A stretch of DNA of 14,035 bases from Sphingomonas sp. UBA4766 (GCA_002403415.1 DHHS01000111.1:6854-20888); one strand, 5' to 3'; numbered from the stretch's first letter, positions 7,038-14,035 are shown. Numbers and translations are program-made. The notes: a model not told the origin generated them from the letters alone.

Positions 7038-8075
7038 ATGATGGTCAGAGCATGCGGCATCGGTGCCGCAGTCCTCATCACCCTCACTCCCGCCGCCGCG
7101 CACGCCGATGTGCGCGAGGGTGTAGAGGCGTGGCAGCGCGGGGACTATAAAAAGGCGGTGGAGACGTGGCGCCCGCTGGCGATCAACGGCGATGCCGATG
7201 CTCAGTTCAACCTGGCGCAGGCCTATAAGCTGGGACGCGGCGTGCCGCTCGACCCTGGCCTCGCCGAACAATGGTTTGGCAAAGCCGCCGCGCAGGGGCA
7301 TCCCCAGGCGGAGGCCAATTTCGCACTCGCGCTGTTTCAGAACGGCAAGCGCGACGAAGCGGTGCCATGGCTGGAAAAGGCCGTCGCGCGGGGGGAGCCA
7401 CGCGCGCAACTCGTGCTCGGCACGATGCTGTTCAACGGCGACAGCGTGGCACGCAACTGGGTGCGCGCCTATGCGCTGATCACACGCGCGACCGCAGCGG
7501 GCATTCCCAAGGCAGCCGAGACGCAGGCGCAGATGGATCAGTACATCGACACTCAGCTGCGCCAGGAGGGACTGGCGCTTGCCCGGCAATATGAAAGCCA
7601 GCAGGGCGGCACCACACCGCCCACCGAACTGGCGGGAAGCGGGAGCGGTATTCGCGGGGCAGAACTGCCACCGTCACGTGTCGCCGATGGTGGTCCGGCG
7701 CTGCGGCCACAACCCTCCGCTGGCACGGCCAAGCCCGCTGCCCGGTCGGTCGCCACGGCGCCCAAACCGCCCGTTACCAAAGCTGTGCCCGGAACGGCTG
7801 CAACCCCCGCCCCCGCGCCATCAGCCCCGGCCGCATCGGGTGGCTGGCGCGTTCAGTTGGGCGCGTTTCGGGATGAAGGCAATGCGCGGTCGCTTTGGGC
7901 CGACTTGCGCCAACGCGCGCCTGCGCTGGGGCGGCTGCAACCCGTCTATGTAAAGGCGGGCGCGCTGACCCGGCTTCAGGCAGGGCCGATTGCGTCAAAC
8001 GCCGACGCGATCCGGGTGTGTGCTGCGGTAAAGGCGGCCGTCCCTGGCACCGCGTGCCTGCCCGCTGTGCGGTAG
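7038..8075 (+). CDS. Secreted Sel1-repeat and SPOR-domain protein
   Basis: 345 residues. A signal peptide (about 1-23, cleavage likely after AHA) directs it to the periplasm. Residues about 26-165 form Sel1-like repeats: GDYKKAVETWRPLAINGDADAQFNLAQAY, a repeat with GRGVPLDPGLAEQWFGKAA, and further copies ending near GIPKAAE. A Pro/Ala-rich linker (about 190-267) precedes a SPOR domain at 269-343 starting GWRVQLGAFRDEGNA. The fold order mirrors the TPR/SPOR protein of the divergent operon: helical repeats, linker, SPOR. Start ATG at 7038 has GAGGA 7 nt upstream; a second ATG follows directly. It probably binds denuded glycan at the division site. It shares the 164-bp divergent upstream region with the ParA operon, so co-regulation is plausible. 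Specific role unknown. Confidence 0.9.
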   Translation: MMVRACGIGAAVLITLTPAAAHADVREGVEAWQRGDYKKAVETWRPLAINGDADAQFNLAQAYKLGRGVPLDPGLAEQWFGKAAAQGHPQAEANFALALFQNGKRDEAVPWLEKAVARGEPRAQLVLGTMLFNGDSVARNWVRAYALITRATAAGIPKAAETQAQMDQYIDTQLRQEGLALARQYESQQGGTTPPTELAGSGSGIRGAELPPSRVADGGPALRPQPSAGTAKPAARSVATAPKPPVTKAVPGTAATPAPAPSAPAASGGWRVQLGAFRDEGNARSLWADLRQRAPALGRLQPVYVKAGALTRLQAGPIASNADAIRVCAAVKAAVPGTACLPAVR

Positions 8076-8080
8076 TGCTT

Positions 8081-8098
8081 GTTCCACGCGCGTGGAAC
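8081..8098. repeat. 18-bp perfect palindrome between convergent stops
   Basis: GTTCCACGCGCGTGGAAC is self-complementary over all 18 bases, lying in the 28-bp gap between the Sel1/SPOR stop (8075) and the serB stop (8104). As RNA it could form a 7-bp stem with a 4-base loop on either strand. No T-run follows on either side, so it is not a typical intrinsic terminator, though it could still serve as a bidirectional 3' end or a protein-binding site. Confidence 0.6.
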
Positions 8099-8103
8099 CC
8101 GAA

Positions 8104-8985
8104 CTACACTACCCAGTCTCGGCGCGCGAGGCCCTGCGCATAAAGCAGCGCGGTCAGGTTATTATGCTCGATCCGGGCATCGGCTGCCGCGGCAACCACG
8201 GGCTTGGCGCGAAAGGCGATGCCGAGTCCGGCGGTGCCGATCATCGGCAAGTCATTCGCGCCATCGCCAACTGCCAGCACTGCCTCAAGCGGGATCGCCA
8301 TGTCGCGCGCTTCCGCGATCAACCGCGCGCGCTTGGTTTGCGCGCCCACAATCGGGTGCGTAACCCCTCCGTCGAGCTGGCCCCCCTTCACAGTGAGCCG
8401 ATTGGCGAGCACCGCGTCAAAGCCGAGTTGCGCCGCCACCGGCTCGGCAAAGCGCGTGAAGCCACCCGATACCAGCACGGCACGTCCCCCACGCGCCTGC
8501 ATCGTGCGCACCAGCGTCGCGGCACCAGGGGTGAGCGTGACCCGCTCGGCCAGACATTCGTCAATCACCGCCTCGTCAAGCCCGGCGAGGAGCGCGACCC
8601 GCGCCGTCAGCGCTGCCTCAAAATCCAGCTCGCCGCGCATCGCCGCCTCGGTCACGGCCGCGATCTGGGGCTTGATGCCAGCATAATCGGCGAGTTCATC
8701 GATGCACTCGACGGTAATCATCGTCGAATCCATGTCGGCGACCAGCAGCTTTTTGGCACGGGTGACCAGCGATTGCACCACAACATCGACTCCGGGCCAG
8801 ACACCTTCAAGCGCCTGCCGCCCGGCGGCCGGGTTAGCGGCGAACAGCACATCCGCCGCGCTGCCCTCGTCCAGCCAATCCCACCCGGCGGGCGCGCAAC
8901 CCGCCGCTGTCAACCGGTCGCAGGATTCAAAAACCTGCGCGTTATTGAGCCGATCCGCTGCTATCAGCGTTGCGATGAACATCAT
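8104..8985 (-). CDS. serB: Phosphoserine phosphatase
   Basis: HAD-superfamily enzyme that hydrolyses phosphoserine to serine, last step of serine synthesis, cytoplasmic. 293 residues. Motif I ADMDSTMI (83-90) carries nucleophile D84 and acid/base D86, followed by the SerB-typical VECIDELADYAG. Motif II is S173 in LVSGGF. Motif III is K218 in QTKR. Motif IV GDGANDLPMI (240-249) has D241 and D245. The N-terminal 75 residues are a small regulatory-type domain as in other long SerB proteins. The start is set at the ATG at 8985, 7 nt downstream of GGGAGG on this strand (complement of 8993-8998); a second ATG follows at once. Its start codon overlaps the miaA start on the other strand, so its promoter must lie inside miaA. 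Confidence 0.96.
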   Translation of the reverse strand: MMFIATLIAADRLNNAQVFESCDRLTAAGCAPAGWDWLDEGSAADVLFAANPAAGRQALEGVWPGVDVVVQSLVTRAKKLLVADMDSTMITVECIDELADYAGIKPQIAAVTEAAMRGELDFEAALTARVALLAGLDEAVIDECLAERVTLTPGAATLVRTMQARGGRAVLVSGGFTRFAEPVAAQLGFDAVLANRLTVKGGQLDGGVTHPIVGAQTKRARLIAEARDMAIPLEAVLAVGDGANDLPMIGTAGLGIAFRAKPVVAAAADARIEHNNLTALLYAQGLARRDWVV

Positions 8986-9919
8986 GTCCCGACCTCCCGC
9001 GGCTGAACGTCCGACGCTCGCGCTCATCGCAGGGCCAACCGCCAGCGGCAAGTCCGCGATGGCGCTCACTCTCGCCGAACGCGACAATGGCGTGATTATC
9101 AATGCGGACTCAGCCCAGGTCTATGCCGATTTGCGCGTGCTGTCGGCGCGGCCCTCCCCGGCGGAGGAAGCGCGCGTGCCGCACCGCCTGTTCGGCCATG
9201 TCGCCGCAAACGATGCCTATTCCGCGGCGGCTTGGGCGGACGACGCTCGTGCCGCGATTGCGGCGGTGCATCGGGCCGGACAATTGCCGATTCTTGTCGG
9301 GGGTACCGGGCTTTACCTTCGCACCCTGCTCGACGGGATTGCGCCCGTGCCGCCAATTGACCCCGCCATCCGTGCGGAAGTGCGCGCGTTGCCCGTGGCC
9401 GCAGCACACGCTGCGCTTGGCGAAGCCGACCCAGCCGCCGCCGCCCGGCTCAACCCGGCGGACACCACTCGTATCGCCCGCGCGCTGGAAGTGATCCGGT
9501 CGACGGGCCGCCCGCTCAGCGCGTGGCAGGCCGAGCGGCGCGGCGGGATTGGCGCGGATGTGGCGTTGCGTCCATTACTCCTCATGCCCGATCGCGCGGC
9601 GCTGATGGAAAAATGTGACACCCGGCTGGTCACCATGTTTGCCGACGGGGCGGTGGAGGAAGTCCGCGCCCTGATCGCGCGCGGGGATGTCACGCCCACC
9701 GCTCCCGTGCGCCGCGCAATCGGCGTGCCCGAAATCGGCGGGTGGCTGATGGGCAGATGGGACCGCGCCGAGGCGCTGGCACGCGCGCAGCTCGCCACAC
9801 GGCGCTACGCAAAACGACAATATACGTGGTTTCGGCACCAATGCCCACCCGACTGGCCGCGCGCCGAACGCGGCGATGCCGCATCGATCAACCGATTGCT
9901 GGGCGCGGCCGCTGGCTAG
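8984..9919 (+). CDS. miaA: tRNA dimethylallyltransferase
   Basis: Transfers a dimethylallyl group from DMAPP to N6 of A37 in tRNAs reading UNN codons. 311 residues, usual length. P-loop GPTASGKS at 17-24; NADSAQVY (40-47) with the conserved catalytic D42; GGTGLYLRTLLDG; RLNPADTTRIARALEV, which contacts the tRNA anticodon region; and a C-terminal ATRRYAKRQYTWFR, the usual family ending. The ATG at 8984 is chosen for the family-typical short leader before the first strand; an in-frame ATG at 8975 would add three residues. No good ribosome binding site is visible for either. Its start overlaps serB's start on the opposite strand and its stop overlaps the folB stop by 4 nt (CTAG), so both ends touch neighbours. 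Confidence 0.96.
   Translation: MSRPPAAERPTLALIAGPTASGKSAMALTLAERDNGVIINADSAQVYADLRVLSARPSPAEEARVPHRLFGHVAANDAYSAAAWADDARAAIAAVHRAGQLPILVGGTGLYLRTLLDGIAPVPPIDPAIRAEVRALPVAAAHAALGEADPAAAARLNPADTTRIARALEVIRSTGRPLSAWQAERRGGIGADVALRPLLLMPDRAALMEKCDTRLVTMFADGAVEEVRALIARGDVTPTAPVRRAIGVPEIGGWLMGRWDRAEALARAQLATRRYAKRQYTWFRHQCPPDWPRAERGDAASINRLLGAAAG
8993..8998 (-). promoter_or_regulatory. Ribosome binding site of serB inside miaA
   Basis: The complement reads GGGAGG, 7 nt before the serB ATG at 8985. It decides the first of two tandem ATGs as start and shows that serB's translation signal lies wholly inside the opposing miaA reading frame. Confidence 0.7.
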
Positions 9920-10290
9920 GGTGCCAGTGGTTGCGGATTGTGCCGCTCGATCGCGCATCCGATCGCCGCATCGGGGTAAATGTCGGGCTTGGTCGAGCGC
10001 ACCTCAACCCGCCGCACGCGCGGGTCAGCGAGCGCAATCGCCGCCACTGCCTCCACCAGCGTTTCCTGCAAATCGAAATGACGGCTGGCGGCGAGCGCCA
10101 GGATTTCGCGGCGCAGGAAATCATAATCGACGACATCACCGATGCTGTCGGCAAGCGCGACCGACCCGTAATCGACATGCAGTCGCACCGACAACTGCAC
10201 CCGCTGCGGGGTCGCGCGCTCCGGCGGGTGGATGCCGATCCGCATGGGCAGCTCCAGCCCGTCAAGGATCGTGGTGAATTCGACCATCAT
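9916..10290 (-). CDS. folB: Dihydroneopterin aldolase
   Basis: Converts dihydroneopterin to 6-hydroxymethyl-dihydropterin and glycolaldehyde in folate synthesis. 124 residues, standard for the family. Residues matching the known active site are present: E24 in IGIHPPER (18-25), Y56 in DVVDYDFL, E76 in LQETLVEAV, and K101 in STKPDIYP (99-106). Last gene of the folE operon. The ATG at 10290 overlaps the TGA of the upstream reductase (ATGA, 4 nt), implying coupled translation; a second ATG follows directly. The stop overlaps the opposing miaA stop in the palindrome CTAG. Confidence 0.93.
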   Translation of the reverse strand: MMVEFTTILDGLELPMRIGIHPPERATPQRVQLSVRLHVDYGSVALADSIGDVVDYDFLRREILALAASRHFDLQETLVEAVAAIALADPRVRRVEVRSTKPDIYPDAAIGCAIERHNPQPLAP

Positions 10291-11042
10291 GCCCCCCGCG
10301 TCGCAAACATCACGTCGCGCGACCGGCGCAGGAAGCGCTGGCCATTGTCGACATAAATCACTTGCCCGCCGATCCCGCGCGCGCGCAGCAGAAACGCGAC
10401 CGCATCTGCCACGGCGTCCGCCGCGACCGGTCGGCGGAGCAGGTTGATTGCCGCGACCTCGTGATATTCGGCCTCGCTCTGGTCAAGGCTGGGCAAGGTC
10501 AGGCCCGGCGCCACAGCATTCACGGCGATGCGCGGGCCAAGCGCTTGATCGAGCATCGCAGTCGCCCCAGTCAACGCAACCTTGGCGCAGCTATAGGCGA
10601 AGAAATCGGGATTCAGATTAGCGATTTTCTGGTCAAGGATGTTCACAACCGAACCGCATGGCAAATCGTCCTGCCGCGCCAGCGCATTGGCGAGCAGCAC
10701 CGGGGCGGCGAGATTGACGGCATGGTGCTGCGACAAGGCGTTGGCGGGAACGTCGGGCGGCGTATCATAATCGAACAGCGAGGCATTATTGATAACCGCC
10801 GTCACTGGCCCGCCAAGTGCCTCGCGGGCGCGCAGCAACAGTGTGTCGCCCGCATCCGCTACGCCCAGATCCTGACCAATTGCGACCGCGTCCTGGCCCA
10901 GCGCCCGGGCGAGCGCAACCGCTTCGCCCGCTGCATGGTGATAATGCACCACGATGCGCCATCCATCATCAGCAAGTCGGCGGGCGATGACCGCACCTAG
11001 CCGACGCGCGCCCCCCGTGACCAATACCGCAGGCGCGCTCAC
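10287..11042 (-). CDS. Short-chain reductase of PTR1/FolM type (probable pteridine or dihydrofolate reductase)
   Basis: 251 residues from a GTG start. NAD(P)-binding TGGARRLG at 9-16, with the double Arg seen in pteridine reductases; NNAS at 85-88; catalytic Y150 and K154 in YSCAK. The usual SDR serine is replaced by D137 in NILDQK, a hallmark of PTR1-like reductases. The C-terminal part (EAEYHEVAAINLL and VDNGQRFLRR) matches the FolM/PTR1 pattern. It lies between folE and folB, so a reduced-pterin substrate (dihydromonapterin, dihydropterin or dihydrofolate) is the natural inference. The GTG at 11042 overlaps the folE stop (GTGA, 4 nt) and places the Rossmann strand at the usual distance from the N-terminus; an ATG at 11057 is also possible. 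Annotation pipelines would probably call it only an SDR oxidoreductase. Confidence 0.82.
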   Translation of the reverse strand: MSAPAVLVTGGARRLGAVIARRLADDGWRIVVHYHHAAGEAVALARALGQDAVAIGQDLGVADAGDTLLLRAREALGGPVTAVINNASLFDYDTPPDVPANALSQHHAVNLAAPVLLANALARQDDLPCGSVVNILDQKIANLNPDFFAYSCAKVALTGATAMLDQALGPRIAVNAVAPGLTLPSLDQSEAEYHEVAAINLLRRPVAADAVADAVAFLLRARGIGGQVIYVDNGQRFLRRSRDVMFATRGA

Positions 11043-11671
11043 TGCACGCCGCCGCAACCCATCAGCGCGAGCACTTCCTTACGGCTGCGCTCATCGTCGC
11101 GGAAAATGCCCATCATTCGGCTGGTCACCATCGTGACACCCGGCGTGCGGACGCCGCGCGCGGTCATGCAGCCATGGCTGGCCTCGATCACGACGGCGAC
11201 ACCCTGAGGCTTCAGATTTTCCCAAATGCAATTGGCGACTTCGGCGGTCAGCCGCTCTTGAATCTGGAGCCGACGGGCGAAGCCATGGAGCACTCGCGCC
11301 AGCTTTGAAATACCAACCACCCAATTTGACGGCAGATAGGCGATATGCGCCTTGCCGATAATCGGCGCCATATGATGTTCGCAATGCGACTGGAACGGGA
11401 TATCCTTCAGCAATACAATCTCGTCATACCCCCCCACTTCCTCGAAGACGCGGGACAAATGCATGGCGGGGTCGTCGGCATAGCCTTGGCAATATTCGCG
11501 CCAGGCCCGGGCAACGCGGTGCGGGGTGTCAATCAGCCCTTCACGAGCCGGATCATCGCCCGCCCATCGAATCAAGGTGCGTATCGCCTCCGCAACCTCG
11601 TCCGGCACGGGAATCTTGACCGGCGAAGTCACCAAATCGCCCGCGTCGTCATGGTCGTGAAGTGAACTCAT
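11039..11671 (-). CDS. folE: GTP cyclohydrolase I
   Basis: Converts GTP to 7,8-dihydroneopterin triphosphate, first step of folate and tetrahydrobiopterin-type pterin synthesis. 210 residues. The zinc ligands are visible: C97 and H100 in SHCEHHM (95-101) and C168 in SHGCMTARGV (165-174). RVLHGFARRLQIQERLT and SSRMMGIFRDD-like segments are family typical. First gene of a three-gene operon with the PTR1-like reductase and folB, each joined by a 4-nt stop/start overlap. The ATG at 11671 is preceded by AAGAGA on this strand, a modest ribosome binding site. Its promoter must lie in the 232-bp region shared with the TonB-dependent receptor. Confidence 0.97.
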   Translation of the reverse strand: MSSLHDHDDAGDLVTSPVKIPVPDEVAEAIRTLIRWAGDDPAREGLIDTPHRVARAWREYCQGYADDPAMHLSRVFEEVGGYDEIVLLKDIPFQSHCEHHMAPIIGKAHIAYLPSNWVVGISKLARVLHGFARRLQIQERLTAEVANCIWENLKPQGVAVVIEASHGCMTARGVRTPGVTMVTSRMMGIFRDDERSRKEVLALMGCGGVQ

Positions 11672-11699
11672 CGAATCTCTTTTCTGGAGAAAGACGTGC

Positions 11700-11712
11700 T
11701 GACGCTACGTCA
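11700..11712. repeat. TGACG-CTA-CGTCA inverted repeat upstream of folE
   Basis: A 5-bp inverted repeat with a 3-nt centre, about 29 bp upstream of the folE ATG. TGACG occurs again at 11804-11808 inside the candidate receptor promoter. It could be an operator; it is too short to exclude chance. Confidence 0.3.
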
Positions 11713-11724
11713 AACAACTGGTGA

Positions 11725-11746
11725 GCAAAATTCCGTTCGATTTTGC
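11725..11746. repeat. Inverted repeat GCAAAAT-N8-ATTTTGC in the folE/receptor intergenic region
   Basis: Perfect 7-bp arms (11725-11731 and 11740-11746) with an 8-nt centre, in an AT-richer patch of a GC-rich window, between the divergent folE operon and TonB-dependent receptor. Spacing of arm centres is about 15 bp, suitable for a dimeric regulator rather than a terminator. Regulator unknown. Confidence 0.4.
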
Positions 11747-11802
11747 AACTGTCTCATTTGGGCAACATTTCTGCAAGCCCTGCGCGAGACCTGTTAATAT
11801 CG

Positions 11803-11832
11803 TTGACGTATCGAATCCTCCGAGGGTAGCGT
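11803..11832 (+). promoter_or_regulatory. Candidate sigma-70-type promoter for the TonB-dependent receptor
   Basis: TTGACG (11803-11808) matches five of six -35 bases; after an 18-nt spacer TAGCGT (11827-11832) is a partial -10. The start would fall near 11840, leaving a 5' leader of roughly 60 bases. Judged by consensus only. Confidence 0.4.
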
Positions 11833-11890
11833 GGAATCAATACGGTCAAAATGCCGTCTCAGCTGCGATCATCGACAGCATACGGCCACA

Positions 11891-11898
11891 GGAGAGGG
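11891..11898 (+). promoter_or_regulatory. Ribosome binding site of the TonB-dependent receptor
   Basis: GGAGAGGG lies 5 nt upstream of the ATG at 11904, strong purine-rich complementarity to 16S rRNA, and decides the start over nearby alternatives. The signal peptide begins directly after this ATG. Confidence 0.75.
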
Positions 11899-11903
11899 TG
11901 AAA

Positions 11904-14035
11904 ATGAAGAAGGTCAATTTGCTGGCGGCAACTGCTTTTGCGATTGTGGCCCCGGCCATCGCGTCAACGCCCGCATTTGCGCAAGCCGCGCCCGCCCAGG
12001 CGCCCGAGGCGACCGAGGATGAACCGGCGGTCGATGACGTCGTCGTCACGGCAACAAAACGCGAAACCACGCTGCTGGATACGCCGATTTCGGTTTCGGT
12101 AACCACGGGCGCCACCATTCAGGAAGCGCAGATTCGCGACCTTATCGACTTGCAAACCGTTGTGCCGTCGTTGCGCGTCTCGCAGCTTCAGAGCTCGGCC
12201 AATACCAATTTCATCATCCGTGGCTTTGGTAACGGCGCCAACAATGCCGGGATCGAGCCTTCGGTCGGCGTGTTCATCGACGGCGTCTATCGTTCGCGCT
12301 CTGCCGCGCAGATCGCCGACCTTCCCAATGTGAAGCGGGTGGAAGTGCTGCGCGGGCCTCAATCAACGCTGTTCGGCAAGAACGCATCGGCCGGTATCAT
12401 CTCGATCGTCACCGCAGAGCCTGCGTTCAAATTCGGCGGAAATATCGAAGCGACCTATGGCAATTTCAACGCCTTCATCCTGAAGGCTGATGTTACTGGC
12501 CCGATCACCGACACGGTCGCCTTTTCGCTGGCCGGCAATTATAACCGGCGCGACGGTTATATCGAAGACGTCATATTGCGCACGGATTTCAACAATCGCA
12601 ATCGCTATGGATTTAGAGGGCAATTGCTGTTTCAGCCCAGCTCTGATCTGAAATTCCGACTGATCGCCGATTTTGACAATATCAATGAAAATTGCTGCGG
12701 TGTGGTCAACCTCGTTGCCGGGCCGACGGTTGGCGCAATTCGTGCGATTGGTGGTAATATCATTACCGGCAGTCCGTTTTCTTACACAGTTGCCAATAAT
12801 GCCCGATCGATTAACAAGATCGATAATTATGGAATCTCGCTCCAGGGCGATAAGGATTTCGGCAAATTCTCGCTGACGACCATTTCGGCCGCACGCGGGG
12901 TGGACAGTTTCACCAATCAGGACTCGGACTTCTCCAGCGCCGATCTGATCGGCAATAACGTCAACGACACCCGGATCCGCACCTTGACTCATGAAGTGCG
13001 GTTGGCCTCAAACTTCGGGGGCCGTTTTGAATTTCTGCTCGGTGGTTACTATTTCAACGAGAGCATTGATTTCCGCGGCAATCTGACGTTCGGTCGTGAT
13101 TTCCGCGCTTATGCGCAAGCGCTGAGCGCCAACGGGATCAGCACCGTGGAAGGTCTGATCGGCGTGCCCGCCAATACCTTCAGCCAGCGTGGTCAGGGCC
13201 GGTTCGAAAACTGGGTCTATCGCAACAATGCCTATTCATTCTTTGGCAGCGCGGACTTCAAGATCACCGATACGCTCACTTTCACCGGCGGTGTAAACTA
13301 CACCAATGACCGTAAGCGGTTTTCGTCGGCAAGCTTCAGCACCGATGCCTTCTCCGCACTCGACTTTGTGGCGATCGGGCGCAACGTGTTGAGCCAGCAG
13401 GCGCTTGCCACCACCGTGGGCGGGTTGCTCGGGCTACCTGCTGGCACTCTCGCAACCGCCGCGCAAATTGGCGCGTTTGCAGCGGCAAACCCGACCGGGT
13501 TCGCACAGGTTCAGGCGGGTGCCAATGCTTTCGGGGCGGCCAATGCGACCAACCCGGCCGTGAACCCGTTGCTCGGGCTCCAGGCGCTTCAATTCCTACC
13601 GCCGTTCCTCAATCTGCCCAATGCGGTCGAGACGGGCCGGACGGCGGACGACAATGTGTCCTACTCGCTGCGCCTTGCGTGGAAAGCGACCAACAACATC
13701 AGTTTGTATTTCACTTACGGTACCGGCTTCAAAGCGTCGTCGATCAACCTTGGCGCCGATTCGCGGCCGTTCCCGGCGGACTTCATCCCTGGCTCGTCGG
13801 CCGCCACGCCGCCGCCAGCGGCGTCCCGCATCCGCACCGCCGGATTGGCGCTGCCCAACCTCACCACCGGCTCGCGCTTTGCGGCACCTGAAATTGCCCG
13901 CGTGATCGAAGGCGGGGTCAAGGGCCAATTCCCCAAGGGCGCGTTCAACATCGCCGTATTCCAACAAGAAATCGACAATTTCCAGGGTAATATCTTCACC
14001 GGCACCGGGTTTGTGCTGACCAACGCCGGTAAGCA
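11904..14035 (+). CDS. TonB-dependent outer-membrane receptor (3' end cut by window)
   Basis: 710 codons are visible with no stop, so the barrel end is missing. A signal peptide (1-26, cleavage at AFA-Q) is followed by an acidic stretch and a TonB box region (DDVVVTATKR, 44-53). The plug domain follows, with the family features IIRGFG, SVGVFIDGVY, RVEVLRGPQSTLFGKNA and SAGIISIVTAEP, then a long beta-barrel of alternating strands and loops. There is no N-terminal STN/secretin-like domain, so it should not be a FecA-type signalling receptor. Loop residues about 485-575 are unusually Ala/Gly/Leu-rich. Such receptors import siderophores, vitamin B12, glycans or aromatic compounds; nothing here identifies the substrate. 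Read in the 5' region only, with a strong ribosome binding site. Divergent from the folate operon; no ExbBD or transporter partners are next to it. Confidence 0.95.
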   Translation, partial: MKKVNLLAATAFAIVAPAIASTPAFAQAAPAQAPEATEDEPAVDDVVVTATKRETTLLDTPISVSVTTGATIQEAQIRDLIDLQTVVPSLRVSQLQSSANTNFIIRGFGNGANNAGIEPSVGVFIDGVYRSRSAAQIADLPNVKRVEVLRGPQSTLFGKNASAGIISIVTAEPAFKFGGNIEATYGNFNAFILKADVTGPITDTVAFSLAGNYNRRDGYIEDVILRTDFNNRNRYGFRGQLLFQPSSDLKFRLIADFDNINENCCGVVNLVAGPTVGAIRAIGGNIITGSPFSYTVANNARSINKIDNYGISLQGDKDFGKFSLTTISAARGVDSFTNQDSDFSSADLIGNNVNDTRIRTLTHEVRLASNFGGRFEFLLGGYYFNESIDFRGNLTFGRDFRAYAQALSANGISTVEGLIGVPANTFSQRGQGRFENWVYRNNAYSFFGSADFKITDTLTFTGGVNYTNDRKRFSSASFSTDAFSALDFVAIGRNVLSQQALATTVGGLLGLPAGTLATAAQIGAFAAANPTGFAQVQAGANAFGAANATNPAVNPLLGLQALQFLPPFLNLPNAVETGRTADDNVSYSLRLAWKATNNISLYFTYGTGFKASSINLGADSRPFPADFIPGSSAATPPPAASRIRTAGLALPNLTTGSRFAAPEIARVIEGGVKGQFPKGAFNIAVFQQEIDNFQGNIFTGTGFVLTNAGK

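Noticed and set aside
8081..8098. Classic intrinsic terminator at the palindrome
   Set aside because: No T-run on either strand and only a 7-bp stem; kept as a palindrome, not a terminator.
8092..9006. 304-codon plus-strand frame antisense to serB
   Set aside because: serB motifs I-IV are intact on the minus strand; this frame is His/Arg-rich with no family features.
12363..12992. 209-codon minus-strand frame inside the TonB-dependent receptor
   Set aside because: The receptor reads through without stops with clear plug and barrel features; this is antisense shadow.

Overview
The window reads as a core chromosomal segment of a GC-rich alphaproteobacterium, most likely a sphingomonad (Sphingomonas/Sphingopyxis-like). 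This is an inference from protein style: a TonB-dependent receptor with short acidic N-terminus and TonB box, Pro/Ala-rich SPOR and TonB-family envelope proteins, and a ParA with the sequence style of that group. There is no sign of mobile elements, CRISPR, tRNA or rRNA. Genes are tightly packed; no gene-free stretch exceeds 300 bases (longest are 11672-11903, 232 bp, and 6874-7037, 164 bp).

Layout. 1-349 (-) is the N-terminal third of lipoyl synthase (lipA), cut by the window edge. 456-1091 (+) is a beta-carbonic anhydrase, meeting tail to tail a TonB-family envelope protein at 1088-1885 (-). 1996-4208 (+) is a two-gene pyrimidine unit: pyrB, then a dihydroorotase homologue fused translationally by an ATGA overlap and lacking most metal ligands, so probably a structural partner of PyrB. 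6873-4226 (-) is a three-gene operon: ParA-type ATPase, a small ribbon-helix-helix protein, and a secreted TPR/SPOR protein; it is divergent from a secreted Sel1-repeat/SPOR protein at 7038-8075 (+). 8104-8985 (-) is serB, whose start codon overlaps that of miaA (8984-9919, +). 11671-9916 (-) is a pterin/folate operon: folE, a PTR1/FolM-like reductase, folB, with 4-nt overlaps. 11904 to the end (+) is a TonB-dependent receptor, truncated at the right edge.

How they work together. PyrB and its degenerate partner form the second step of UMP synthesis. FolE makes dihydroneopterin triphosphate, FolB the later aldolase step, and the reductase between them probably reduces a pterin or dihydrofolate-type substrate. 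The ParA/RHH/SPOR block looks like a locus linking a cytoplasmic positioning ATPase with periplasmic peptidoglycan-binding proteins. This is the least understood and most interesting part of the window.
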